A stretch of 28,225 nt of DNA. Source: Triparma columacea (Eukaryota; Sar; Bolidophyceae; Parmales; Triparmaceae). The position numbers and the translations under genes were made by a program. Of the stretch, positions 1 through 9,638 are shown piece after piece. The notes under the pieces were generated by a model. That model had not been told where the DNA came from, did not search any database, and saw only the letters and a program-made list of their open reading frames with translations. Numbering within the stretch: the first letter of the stretch is position 1; the number at the start of each line of letters is the position of its first letter. Location: the NCBI GenBank assembly GCA_030267965.1, contig BRYA01000614.1:1-28225 (forward strand), given 5' to 3'.

Positions 1-1838
1 TCCTCCTCCAACTCAACACCCTCCCTCATCCTCTCCACCAAGGCCCCCCTGACCTCGGCATCAACCTTCTTCCCGTTCCTCTTGAACTTCTCCTGCAATC
101 TGTTGGCCTCAATAAGCTGACTACTTGCAAGGTAGTCAATGGCATTGTCCATCAGTGTCTTTTGAAGGCCTTTGAAATGTAGATCAACTGTCTGAATACG
201 TATCACCCTGCAGACATTTGGAGCAATCTCATTGAAGAAGTAGACACCTCTAGTCTCTGCTAGCACAAATCCTTCCTTACTGAGGTCCTTGAAGCCTCCT
301 CCAGGGTACTCTGTCAGTGGCACAAAACCTAGCATGTATGAAGTCTGGCCATTCTCAAGTTTGACTTCCTTCCACACAAGCCACATCTCAAATAGTCGAT
401 TGGTGGCGGCAGGGACCTTCACGCCCAAATGAAAGTGCATGCTTCTAGTTCCCTCAAAATCATTCCTGATCACCCTTGGTAACTTCCCATTATTTTTGAA
501 GTGCTCCTCTGACCACTCAAATGCGTCAAGCAGAAATTCCTCTGCCAATACACCCTTTGCTGACTTGTCCACAGTGACCCCAAAGGCTGCCCACACATTG
601 TCCCCATCTCTCCACAGGAACTTGTCAATACCCTCCTTGAGTGTTCCCTTGACTCTCTTTACTCTCTTTCCCTCCTTGTAGAGTTCCTCCTCCAGCCCTG
701 CGACACTTTCCAGCATCCCGTCCTCTTCCTCAGTAAGAGTTGGCACATTGGGCATGACCAATTCTACGAAGTGCATCTTCCTCCGCTCGTCAATGACACC
801 AGGCTGTCTGAACTTCTTCCTGACCTCCTCCATGATACCCTTTACTGCTGCATACGCAGCCTTGACGTCTCCCTTCTTGATCCTGCCGCTGTTCCAGCCT
901 TCAACCCTAGATCTCGTGGATCTCGCACTCTTGAAAGTAGGACGCGCACTCTTGAAAGTAGGGCGCACACTCTTGAATCTTGGGCGCGCACTCTTTGAGC
1001 TTGTGTTTGTGCTAATGTCAACTTCCGATTTCATCTCTGTTGCTCTCTCCTCTGCCTTAAGAGTTCCCACCATTGTAACTGCAGTTTGTCCAAACTCGAA
1101 ATCAGTGAAGCTGAGCTCCCCCTTAATGACACCTCGTTTGACAGTCTTGGTCTTTATTGACGCTAGAATTTCGCCAAGCATCGCAGTTGCCTCATCAGAA
1201 AGGTCATCCTCATCAAGGGGTGCCAACTCCATAATGTTCGTCGATTTGTCAGAAGATACAATTTTGACGTCGAGGAGAAATTCGACAAACTTATTCCAGC
1301 TGCTGTAGTGCTGCCAGTAGACGAGTCTGTGAATGACTCCTTCCTTTTCTTCATACTCCTGGAGGGTCTTCCTTCGGAACTTGCCCTGCTCACAATCGGT
1401 GAGGAGAAAGTCAATGATCTTGTCGCGCTCGTCGTGGATGACATCAGCGAGCTCCATAATCTTGACATCGACGCCGGTAGAATTGTCGATAAGGCCTTCA
1501 ACGGCTCCGCGGTCATCCAGAAGCTTGACAAGTTTGACTTGCTCGGGGCCAAGAGCTGTGTAATCGATATCTACGGGACCGTATATTGCTGAGGGTGTGC
1601 GATTGGAGCCTGAGGGGGGCTCGGTTGTCTTCAGCAGAACATTATCGTGCTGCTTCGATGCGTTGTCGCCTGGTTGACTACCATCACCGGGAGGAGCCTC
1701 TTGGTCTGGAGCATCAATCCTGCGGGGGGGCTTCTCCCCCTCCATGCCTTTGAAAGAGGGATCATCGCGATCGCTCTCCCCGCGTTGGTCCGTTGACGAT
1801 CCAATTTCCTCGCTGAGTTCCATGACGCGGCGATCCAT
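1..1838 (-). CDS. START-like domain protein, 3'-truncated by window edge
   Basis: One uninterrupted frame of 612 codons runs from the ATG at 1838 to the left edge, so the C-terminus is missing. Residues 1-90 are hydrophilic, and 90-280 form an unassigned charged region. Near residues 280-305 lies a 7-residue tandem repeat (ARPTFKS type). From about residue 350 the chain reads like a START/SRPBCC lipid-binding fold: a coiled segment, then DNVWAAFGVTVDKSAKGVLA, FEGTRSMHFHLGVKVPAATN and GFVPLTEYPGGGF. The chain then reads EANRLQEKFKRNGKKVDAEV, which I recall as a linker joining successive START-like domains in large multi-domain proteins of Parmales. More domains may therefore follow outside the window. 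Seen: the open frame and repeat. Inferred: the START assignment, from pattern memory only. Ligand unknown. No intron is visible, unlike many neighbours. Confidence 0.6.
   Translation of the reverse strand, partial: MDRRVMELSEEIGSSTDQRGESDRDDPSFKGMEGEKPPRRIDAPDQEAPPGDGSQPGDNASKQHDNVLLKTTEPPSGSNRTPSAIYGPVDIDYTALGPEQVKLVKLLDDRGAVEGLIDNSTGVDVKIMELADVIHDERDKIIDFLLTDCEQGKFRRKTLQEYEEKEGVIHRLVYWQHYSSWNKFVEFLLDVKIVSSDKSTNIMELAPLDEDDLSDEATAMLGEILASIKTKTVKRGVIKGELSFTDFEFGQTAVTMVGTLKAEERATEMKSEVDISTNTSSKSARPRFKSVRPTFKSARPTFKSARSTRSRVEGWNSGRIKKGDVKAAYAAVKGIMEEVRKKFRQPGVIDERRKMHFVELVMPNVPTLTEEEDGMLESVAGLEEELYKEGKRVKRVKGTLKEGIDKFLWRDGDNVWAAFGVTVDKSAKGVLAEEFLLDAFEWSEEHFKNNGKLPRVIRNDFEGTRSMHFHLGVKVPAATNRLFEMWLVWKEVKLENGQTSYMLGFVPLTEYPGGGFKDLSKEGFVLAETRGVYFFNEIAPNVCRVIRIQTVDLHFKGLQKTLMDNAIDYLASSQLIEANRLQEKFKRNGKKVDAEVRGALVERMREGVELEE
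924..997 (-). repeat. 21-bp in-frame tandem repeat, about 3.5 copies
   Basis: Inside the START-like gene, a 7-codon unit is repeated head to tail. It reads KSARPRF, KSVRPTF, KSARPTF and then a decayed KSARSTR. The copies differ by a few bases each. The peptide is basic and probably disordered, and it links the N-terminal region to the START-like part. Confidence 0.85.
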
Positions 1839-2530
1839 GCTGCCACTGCAGATTTCTCAAACCTAGAGGAAGGATGTTAAGCGGGGAGGGGGCAAGATGA
1901 GTTAGTTGCTTACGTAAAAATTGAATATCACCGGTCCTCCGGGGGGAATAAATCTAAGAAAGACGAAGACGTCATTCAAAAACACACGACGTGTTTCATG
2001 AACCCCCCCTCCTTGGCCTCTTGCCATCTCCATCTCGGGCCACTTTGCAAATCACATCACTTAGCGCATAAAAAGAGCTTCTGCGGCAAATAACTCTTGT
2101 TCGTTCCCCGTCTCCCTCCTCTTCACTCACTTTTTTGTTGCTTCGTCAGTTTAAAGGTGAGAGATCAGCTTGAGAATTTGCCTGCTGTTCCCCAAGGTCG
2201 TTAAGAAAATAAATCCTGGTTTTCCATTTTCCCTTCTTGAAGTCTTTCCAAATATTATATTAACTAATTCCTATTACCCACCCAATAACCCACCCCCTGA
2301 ACTTCCTCCCTTGTCCTTGTCCTTCCCCCCCACAATCCCCATATCCTCTCCGTTCCCTCCTCCCCTTGGTAAATCTCCCTCTCTATAACCCTCCCCGCCT
2401 CTTCAGGTGTCGCGCATACCCTCCCCTCTCGTCCGTAACCCTCCTCCTCTCCTCCCCCCCCTCCCCCTATAACCTCAACTCGGTCGCAGCCATGCATTCC
2501 ATGCGCGAGCCGACTGGCACACACGACAGC
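1839..2530. other. Intergenic region, upstream of START-like gene
   Basis: About 690 bases separate the START-like gene start from the stop of the sulfotransferase; both genes are on the minus strand. It must hold the promoter of the former and the terminator of the latter. From about 2270 to 2470 the plus strand is strongly C/T-rich. I see no convincing gene, TATA box or repeat. Confidence 0.5.
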
Positions 2531-3406
2531 TCACGCACCCTTGGCCTTCTTGCCCGCACCGCCGCGCCTCGACCAACACCGGAGCAGGCACCCAATCAGT
2601 AGGAGCGGAGCGAGCAGGACTGCCGTTGCAGCGACGGTCAGGCCCATCGTGATGTTGGCAAACTCCTCCTTCGAATTCACGCTGGGGTAGGGGCTAACGG
2701 GCGTCGGCGCTCCCACAAAGGCCGCGAGGTCCGCGTAGGTGCTCTTGCCGGTCTCAAAAACGAGCAGACGCTCCGGTGGAATGAGCGCCTTCACCCGGGC
2801 GTTGTGCGCTTCGTAGGCTTTGATCGTTTGCTCCTTGTTGGCGGGGTCGCAGAATGAATTCCACGAGTCCAAGCCCAAACCTGCACCGACCTTGTGCTTG
2901 ATCATGGCGTCGATCATTGGTTGCTGCGCACGTATCCTGGAGAAGGGGAAGAATGGCAGCTTGGTGAGGATCTGGAGTGGCCAGGTCTTCCGGACGTCCA
3001 TCCAGCAGATCGAGCTCTGGATGCTCGACCACCACTTTTCAGAGGGTCGCGTCGTCAGCACGAATTTGGCTTCCGGGAAGGCGTCGCGCATCTCCTTGGG
3101 GAATGCGCCCAAAGGAAAGTCACCGCCCGAGTTGAAGTCCTTCAGCATTGAAGCCCAGTCGACCGTCTCACCGTTGGCGCCCGCCTGCCATAGAGCGTTG
3201 TGCCCTTCGGTGCTGATGCCTTGCTCTTCGAAGAGCACTTCAGACATATGGTACGAGGGACCAAAGCCGAGCTCAATGAACGCCCTCTTCATCGAGTCGG
3301 TACCTGTGCGTCCAAAACCTAAGCCCATTACCTTGGGTTCGGCATTGACGTTGTACGCAAGCACGAGCAAGAGCGTGATGGCATTGATGTGTGGGGGGGA
3401 TGGCAT
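2531..3406 (-). CDS. Membrane-anchored sulfotransferase (Sulfotransfer_4-like)
   Basis: The predicted enzyme transfers sulfate from PAPS to an unknown acceptor. With the ATG at 3406 it has 291 residues. An N-terminal signal-like segment (INAITLLLVLAYNVNA) is followed at once by the phosphosulfate loop GLGFGRTGTDSMK (about residues 28-40). The second PAPS-binding region VLTTRPSEKWWSSI lies mid-protein. A single C-terminal hydrophobic segment (VAATAVLLAPLLLIGCLL) ends in RRGGAGKKAKGA, giving a type I-like topology. These features match the Sulfotransfer_4 family. The frame is open upstream to 3673, with in-frame ATGs at 3496 and 3463. I chose 3406 because it puts a signal peptide at the N-terminus. 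No intron is seen. Location in the ER/Golgi is inferred. Confidence 0.8.
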   Translation of the reverse strand: MPSPPHINAITLLLVLAYNVNAEPKVMGLGFGRTGTDSMKRAFIELGFGPSYHMSEVLFEEQGISTEGHNALWQAGANGETVDWASMLKDFNSGGDFPLGAFPKEMRDAFPEAKFVLTTRPSEKWWSSIQSSICWMDVRKTWPLQILTKLPFFPFSRIRAQQPMIDAMIKHKVGAGLGLDSWNSFCDPANKEQTIKAYEAHNARVKALIPPERLLVFETGKSTYADLAAFVGAPTPVSPYPSVNSKEEFANITMGLTVAATAVLLAPLLLIGCLLRCWSRRGGAGKKAKGA

Positions 3407-4293
3407 TGGAGGCGTCTTTTTGGCGCTATGTGTTGTGAGCGAATCGACTTGTAAGACCGTCATGCGGTCGAGAATAAAAGACAGGCTAACATCCATGCTC
3501 AAGAGGGGGAGAAGGCTGAAAGGTTGAAGGGTAGTTTGGGGATAAGTGAGCTGTTTTTTGAAACGGTATCGGTTGCGGCGTGATAACCAGGGGCAACAAC
3601 AGTTGTCGGTAACTAATATTCGGCGATTGACTCCAGTGCAGACATTCAACCCAACCATCCTGGTCAACACCAAGGTGGATTTGAGCTGAGCTTGTAATTT
3701 TTACGTTGCGGTCGTTTCTTCCTCAATTAAGTCTCATACCGCCCGAGCTTGGGTCTCCGTGCACATTCTTACCTTCAACAAAGCTTTTACAGGGCTAATT
3801 CTAGGGGTTTACTTTGGCTGAGGACGATATCTGGTCGGAGGTAAAACCCTTGTGATATTTCTAAATACGACCGAATTTGTGTTTCTTATGCATTAAACGT
3901 TCTTATTGATAGACAACAGCCACTCGTTGTACGTCCTCACCTCCAATTTTTCGCTTTTCTTGGTTCTTTTCCAAAATTAAAAATGTGTGGTTCGAAGTTG
4001 GTTGTTACATATAATCATCTAGTATTATGATCCGATTCTTTCTCTCCGAGTTCAAAGTTGGTTGCATTTACTAAACTCTCAGGGCAGTTCCGGTGCCTTC
4101 CCTCATTCACCTTCGGTCGCCAAAGCGCTGAAAACGCCATAAAAAGCCAGTGTATTTTCTTTCCCCAACGACCTTTAATCTTTCAGATTGTACACAACCG
4201 TCAAGGATCGCTTCTTCCCAAGTGCCCCCCCTCCCACTGTACACAACCGTCAAGGATCGCTTCTTCCCAAGTGCCCCCCCTCTCCCACACCTC
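3407..4293. other. Intergenic region, sulfotransferase promoter side
   Basis: About 890 bases lie between the sulfotransferase start and the sialidase stop. The region is A/T-richer in 3670-4080 and C-rich after 4200. It includes the 49-bp tandem duplication at 4189-4286. I see no supported gene; the short frames here lack family features. Confidence 0.5.
4189..4286. repeat. 49-bp direct tandem duplication
   Basis: A 49-base unit beginning TGTACACAACCGTCAAGGAT occurs at 4189 and again at 4238. The copies are nearly identical, with the second gaining one base in its C-run end. It sits just downstream of the sialidase stop codon, so it may fall in that gene's 3' UTR. It is probably a recent replication-slippage event. 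Confidence 0.9.
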
Positions 4294-5676
4294 TCATCCA
4301 ACCACGGCATACCCAATCGCCTCGTAAGGTCCCTTCACCCCCAGCTCCAATAGCAGTCCGATCTCGTCCCCAGTGTCAACGAGCATGCTGTACGCGCTTG
4401 GACCCTCCCACACAAGGAGTCCCGCGTCGAATGTTTTCCCAGAGTCGCTGCTCTTCTTCACTGTCAAGTGGGTCCTACTCGGCCCGACAGCGTTGCTCTG
4501 GTACACGATGTCCTCTCCTCCCTCCCCCTCCCTGACAATAATCGAGCCCATGCATCCCGCATCGTCTAGTCCCTCTACGAATATTGCTTCGCCATCCTGA
4601 TTGAGCTCTGGGTCGAAGAAAAATTCCGCCCTACCCATGGCGGCAGTAGTGCGGCAATTCATAATTACGCTCGAGTTCGAGCTAGGAAGAAGTCCATGCA
4701 TGCACTGCATGAGGGGCGAGAGTTACCGTCAGCAGTGTGTTTCATGCCGCTTTCCTTCTGACCTCACATCGCGCACTGTTCCATATCTCACCTCGTTGAA
4801 TTGGCTACCCAGCGGCTCACCGACAATCCACGTTTTTCCCATGTCGTCAGACCAGTACATAACGTGGTCGTTCCCAGCGTTTCCCGAATGACAATTGAAG
4901 TAGATTCTCCCATTGAGAGGATGCCCTTCTACGTTGTTCTGGACGCCCAGAGCTGGCCCTGGCATGCACCCCTGAGATGCGGGCGGGAAAAAGTCGGTGA
5001 TCTCTACGGGTTCCTCCCATGTCTTGCCGCCGTCGTTCGACCAAGTCTGCATGTTTTTCCCAATTCTTGTGGAAGAGGGGTTGTTCATGGTGTCGAAATG
5101 GAGAAGGATTGACCACTTTCCATCCGAGTCGTAAACAATAGCAGGATTGGCGTTGCTGTATGCAGTCCCATCACTCTCCGCGACCATCAGAATCTCTCCC
5201 CACGCACTTCTATTCTCACGACGGCGTAAAACAATGTTGTTTTGACCATTATCCCCACAGTCACTCAGTCGTTGCTCCGCAAACGCAAGGAGCGCCCCGT
5301 CGGGGGTCTGGATGATTGATGGGATCCTGTAGCAAGCAGCATTGTCCATCCCAGACGCAAACACTGTTTCCACATCCTGCTCGCACTCCTCGACCAAGGA
5401 AGTGAGAGCTTCATCTCTTGTACAATAGCAATCGCCGTCGACGTACTTTGTTTGGTCGTCGTTGAGAGTAGAAGGAGAGTAGCATCGCATCTTATCGCTC
5501 CCTGGGCCGTCCTTCAATGCAACCATAAGATCAGACCCACATCGCCCCGCAATGTTTGGCAAGCAGTTGAGGTTACAATAATCGTTTGCAATGGTAGAAC
5601 AGTCGAGTTTGGGGTTACCTAGCGCGGTACTGACACCCAGGGCATAGCCCAATATGAGCGTAACTCCAAATTTCAT
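4294..5676 (-). CDS. Secreted exo-alpha-sialidase, GH33-like, two exons
   Basis: The predicted enzyme releases terminal sialic acid, or a related nonulosonic acid such as KDN, from glycans. Exons 5676-4792 and 4704-4294 join in phase 0 across an 87-base intron (GTGAG...GCAG), giving 431 residues. The ATG at 5676 starts a signal peptide (MKFGVTLILGYALGVSTALG); an ATG at 5724 is also in frame. After a Cys-rich N-terminal part come the YRIP motif (residue about 117), FAEQRLSDCGD with the catalytic Asp region, and the Asp boxes SNDGGKTW, SDDMGKTW and, in exon 2, SSDSGKTF. The splice restores NEC (Glu) followed by MNCR (second Arg). SRTH (third Arg) and GPSAYSML (Tyr nucleophile position) follow. 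All expected catalytic residues are present. The start lies 222 bases from that of the divergent membrane-protein gene. Confidence 0.88.
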
Positions 5677-5898
5677 AACTGCCCTTGATTCGGACTTACT
5701 TTTATTACCCCAATTTTCGTGCATTTATCTCTCCCCAACCCACCACTCCCATATCCAGCGCTATTATTTCTGGTCTCGTTTGCACTTCCCAATTTTCGTG
5801 TTACCCATTTTGCCCCTCCATCAATATAACAGTACCTCTAAAGTAAAATTCACAACCCCTTCTATTTCTGTTTTGGAGGTTCGGGCTTGGAATAACCC
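5677..5898. promoter_or_regulatory. Divergent promoter region, sialidase / multi-pass protein
   Basis: Only 222 bases separate the two opposing start codons, or 174 if the sialidase uses the ATG at 5724. Both promoters and 5' UTRs must lie here. The multi-pass gene start at 5899 has a good context (CCATGG). I see no clear TATA element. Confidence 0.5.
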
Positions 5899-8155
5899 AT
5901 GGTGGAGCAAGACGCGGTCGGTCGTGCCCAAGGCGTCGAGGCAGTGGGGGGAGTTCCTCAGGGGGCAGAAGCCCGGGGATCCTCCGGAGACCCCAAGGAC
6001 GCTGACCAACAGGGAACTCAGGGGCGAGGGGAGGACGATCGTAAAGTTAAATTTCTCGAGCGGGGCGAATCTGATCAGGGATCATCAAGGCGTAGATCAC
6101 TGTTGCTAAGTTCTGATTCGGTCATTAGCAGCCGAGAGGCAGCTGATAGTCTGTTTGAACAGTGGTCAGCTGGCGACCGGTCTGAGGAGTCTGTGGCTGC
6201 TATCATAGACTCCATCCCTGCGCTCGCGGCACTAAGGGACAGGTGGGCCTGGTTCAATTATTGCATGTACAAAGTTCTCCTAAACAAGGTTTCAAGGGTG
6301 GCCAAGGTGGGGTCGACCGCGGACGAACTGACCAAGGAGGATGCAGGGAAGATTGGGTCCTCGCTTGCCTTCTCCCTCTTTTGCAACTCCTCCCCTCGGG
6401 CTGCTGTCAACGAGTGGGGATTGCAGTTCCCTTGCGTCCAACAATTTGAGGAGGTGTATCCAGAATTTCTTCACTTCATGGTGAGGTTGACGTCACGCCT
6501 CATAAGGGATGCCGTGTGGGGGCTGAGGTTTAGGGTTTGCTTGAGCGCTTTGTTTGGCGTCGGTGAAATGGCTACTGATGTGATGGTGGCGGTTGAGTTT
6601 TTTAACCAGAAGCATCTTGTCTTCGGGTTCTTGATTGTGGGTATGGTCGGTTTGTGTCTATTTCTGCAGTTCGCTCTCGCTATCCTTCAGAATTATAGGT
6701 TGGGTTTCAGGCGAACACTCGTCGAGTGCTTGGTTATTCTGGTTGGCCTGCGGCCAGCGCTCGATGCTTACAGAGTCTCGACGGCCAAGACTAGGGAGAA
6801 GGGTCAAGTTTTCGAGCCGCTTTTGGAGCTGATGATTACTCGCGCGATTGAAATGTTCTCCGAGTCCATCCCCGGCTTTGTTGTACAGCTTGCCGCTATT
6901 GCGTCTGGGCTAGCTTTCTCAACCACCGCCGCGTTGTCCCTGGCGTTCTCCGCCGTGTCGATCGGAATCGTATCCGCCATGTTTTCCTACGAGTACGACG
7001 TGGATGCCAAGTCTCGCTACTGCTCCCCTTCCTTTTACGGTTGCATTCCCGACACCGCTCAGAGCAGGACCTTAATTTTTCTCAATATGGTGGTATTTTC
7101 TGTCAGCGTGCTCTTCTTGCGTGCTTCCTCTCTCATACTGCTCTGGCTCATATCGGTCACGCACCTGGGTCTCTATTTGACTGTGGATTACGGTCTCTTC
7201 CTGCTCTACAAGGTTGCCATGGGCGACTTCATTTACTGGATACCGTTTCCTCGCTCAGTGAGCGTCTTCACCTCCATGTCCGCCCGCATCATTATGAAGA
7301 CCATAAACGACTTCACGGCCACGTTGGACTGTCGGCAGCCCATCGAGCTCGGTGGGAGCTACTGGTTATTCAGCACGATTCAAGCCTTCCTCCTCCTCCC
7401 CATCAGCATAATTTTGTACACAAGAGACTTCGGGAGCCCCGATGTTCACGGTTGGTCTCTGTGGATGCTTGCTTCGATATCGATTTCCATCTCCGTGATC
7501 TCTCTTGTGGGGGTGCTGTACTTGATAAAGGGCGAGTACAGGAGGACGTTCTGGTCTTTTACCACAGGGTCCGAGTATGTCGTCAAGCTTTATAGGATAG
7601 GGATTGAGGAGGAAGACGATTTCATACGCGCCGACGCGGTGTTTTCCAATAATAGGCTGATCTGGAGCACAATCGATGGGGAGGTTAAGGAGTGGGTCAG
7701 CAGTAATTGGCGGAGGTGGAAGAAGGTGAGATTTTAAAGAGCAGGGGGGGGGGGAGAGGAGTTGGCCAAGCTGACCGTGACGCTTCGTCCGCTAATCGCA
7801 GGAGAAGCCGATATGGTTGGATGCTGCAATGGAGGCTAGCATCCCTTTGGACATGATTCCTGAGGAGGACAGGGACGTCACCCGTAAGAAGAGGGCGACG
7901 ATGAGCATGGAGGAGAAGATCAAAGTCAGGCAAATGAGAAGGTGAGGGGAGGGGGGGGTGGGGGGGGAGCAGCTTGGGAAACCTTGTTTGGGGCTCAACG
8001 ATCTGCTTCAGGGTCGTCTGACTTGGGGGGGGGGGCAGCTTGGAAACCTTGTTTGGGGCTCAACGATGCGCTTCGGGGTCGTCTCACTTTGCCTCCTCCC
8101 CTCCCCCCCCCCCTCCCCCAGCACGATGAACTTCAAAAAGATTTTGGACATGAAA

Positions 8156-8191
<36 letters not shown>

Positions 8192-8275
8192 AGGACTGGG
8201 GAATCAACGGGGAACTTGCCTGGAGACTCGCAAAGAGTGAATCGGGGTAGTAGCAAGGTGGCCCCTTCCACGTGA
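5899..8275 (+). CDS. Multi-pass membrane protein, unknown function, three exons
   Basis: Exons 5899-7725, 7802-7941 and 8122-8275 give 706 residues; both introns have GTGAG donors, and exon 2 ends in phase 2. Residues 1-200 are hydrophilic and cytosolic-looking. About nine hydrophobic segments follow (roughly 213-233, 240-262, 272-290, 322-340, 342-362, 390-408, 410-437, 487-507 and 520-543), then a charged tail ending in eleven Asp codons and a hydrophilic end. The motif FSESIPGFVVQLAA (about 320-333) resembles the E-S-x-P...Q motif of XK-related scramblases. That is only a resemblance, and no function should be assigned from it. I recall similar expanded families in Parmales. Intron 2 is unusual: it is G-rich and internally duplicated. 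The stop lies 83 bases from the convergent RPL35 stop. Confidence 0.75.
7942..8121 (+). repeat. Intron with about 66-bp internal tandem duplication and long G-runs
   Basis: Intron 2 of the multi-pass gene carries two near-copies of a unit containing CCTTGTTTGGGGCTCAACGA. They start near 7971 and 8037 and are separated by runs of ten or more G. The 3' end is an almost pure C/T tract ending CCCCCAG. The G-runs could form G-quadruplexes in RNA. Confidence 0.85.
8159..8191 (+). repeat. (GAT)11 coding microsatellite
   Basis: Eleven consecutive GAT codons encode poly-Asp in the last exon of the multi-pass membrane protein. Length variation between strains is likely and would stay in frame. Confidence 0.95.
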
Positions 8276-8358
8276 TGGAAAAACGTTTTGTTTGTTGTTG
8301 TAGTCATAAGAAGGGGAAAAAATAGAAACCTGTTTTTTGTTTTCGACCTGTTGTATAT

Positions 8359-8730
8359 TTAGGCCTTAAGAGCGTACTTCTTGGCGCCAAAGTGGGTAGC
8401 CTTCTTGGCGGCCCTAACAGTCTTCTGTCCCAGCTCCTTCTTCGTGAGGGCCCTCCTCATGGCCCTGGTCTTCTTGGCGCGGATCTCCTTGGGCGCGTAC
8501 TTCTTTCCCTTGCAGAGCTCCCTGACTCCCTCCTTGCGCTTGGTGTTGTAGACGGTGAGGACGCGGGCGATGGACTTGCGGACGACCTTGATCTTCATGA
8601 GCTTGGAAGCGGCCCCGCCGGTCACCTTGGCGACGCGGAGGCTGGCAAGTTCGACCTTGAGCTCATCAAGCTGCTTGAGGAGCTCCTCCTTGGGCTTCGA
8701 GCGGAGTTCGTGGGCTTTGACGGGGGCCAT
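8359..8730 (-). CDS. RPL35: 60S ribosomal protein L35 (uL29)
   Basis: A structural protein of the large cytosolic ribosomal subunit, near the polypeptide exit tunnel. The 123-residue single-exon frame matches the usual eukaryotic length from end to end. It starts [20 protein letters not shown] and contains the uL29 core [20 protein letters not shown]. The signature [20 protein letters not shown] follows, then a Lys/Arg-rich tail. Its codon use is strongly biased (mostly GAG, AAG, CTC/CTT), as expected for a highly expressed gene. No intron is present in the coding part. It converges on the multi-pass membrane gene. Confidence 0.98.
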   Translation of the reverse strand: MAPVKAHELRSKPKEELLKQLDELKVELASLRVAKVTGGAASKLMKIKVVRKSIARVLTVYNTKRKEGVRELCKGKKYAPKEIRAKKTRAMRRALTKKELGQKTVRAAKKATHFGAKKYALKA

Positions 8731-9638
8731 TTTTATTAAATTGAGGGGGTTGGGGGGGTCTAAGGGGGGAGGAAGAGAGTGTACGGGTTAGTGAGGGTGT
8801 AGTGGGGGGGAGGAGTAAGGGGGGAAATCGGGGTCGCGTGATTACGTGTGTGTTTATGTTGAGAATAAATTGTGGATCTCGTCTTGTCATCGTGGGAGGG
8901 GAGGCGCGTGATCATCAGTAATCATAAATCACCCACAGATGGGTTGGCCGGGGCCAACATATTTCAGCCAGTTCGTCGTTTAAAGGTACGCCATCGATTG
9001 TGGGTGGACTCTTGGTGCATATTATTGCAAGGTTGTGGTCGTGGGGGGAATTAGCGTCCGAGAGCGCTGGCATTTGGCAAAAGTCTGAAGCTCGAGGTCG
9101 GGTCCATGGTGGGGTTGTTCTGCTGGGTGTGGCACATTCGTCGGCATTCGTTCGTCCGTGGGGTCTTAAAACTTCGCAGGTGACATAAACCTTGAAGAAG
9201 AAGGAGCACTTCGCACGTTTGGAAAAGTTTGGAGGTTGAGGACTCACAGTCGATTTTGGCTTTTTCTTGATGAGGAAATTGGGTGATGAGACATGTTGGA
9301 GAGCTCTTCAAAATTGTGATGGTTGTGACGGGGAGAGCGGTGGAGGTGGAGAGGGGGCATGAAGGGGACTGTTGGGGGATGACGCTATCCGTGGTGCGGT
9401 TGGTTGCGGCTGGAAGACGTGACGGAATTGAAAAATCAACAATGGCCAAACAGATGGACGACGTCAAAAGTGATGCATGGGTCGTCCAAATGACAACGGT
9501 TGGACGACGGATTGGTCCTTGTGGCGACCAGAATGACCACGAGCGGCGATTCGCAGCGATTTGCTGCTTCTTCACAGTCCCCCCAACAACAACAAAAACT
9601 CACAGCTCTCAAAATACAACAACATCCATTTCACACTC
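8731..9638. other. Intergenic region, RPL35 promoter and 3' side of splicing factor
   Basis: About 900 bases. The first 150 upstream of RPL35 are G-rich on the plus strand (C-rich in the sense of RPL35) and probably form its promoter and 5' UTR. Frames of up to 174 codons exist, but they lack family features and the longest starts with GTG. Three copies of GGACGAC or its complement lie at 9456-9508. Confidence 0.45.
9481..9508. repeat. 9-bp inverted repeat, 10-base spacer
   Basis: GTCGTCCAA at 9481-9489 is the exact reverse complement of TTGGACGAC at 9500-9508. A third GGACGAC lies about 25 bases upstream. The sequence lies in the intergenic DNA 3' of the splicing-factor gene. It could be a small RNA hairpin or chance. 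Confidence 0.6.

Noticed and set aside
2820..3527. Plus-strand frame of about 235 codons
   Set aside because: It is fully antisense to the sulfotransferase, whose PAPS-binding motifs are clear.
2531..3673. Longer sulfotransferase starting near 3673
   Set aside because: The first codon there is TTG, and the added residues have no family support; the ATG at 3406 gives a clean signal peptide.
3407..5676. Sulfotransferase and sialidase seen as a glycan-processing cluster
   Set aside because: They are adjacent and on the same strand but separated by about 890 bases, and neighbouring genes are unrelated; adjacency alone is weak evidence in a eukaryote.
9051..9575. Minus-strand frame of about 174 codons in the spacer beside RPL35
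   Set aside because: It begins with GTG, has no recognisable domain, and shows none of the biased codon use of the real genes nearby.
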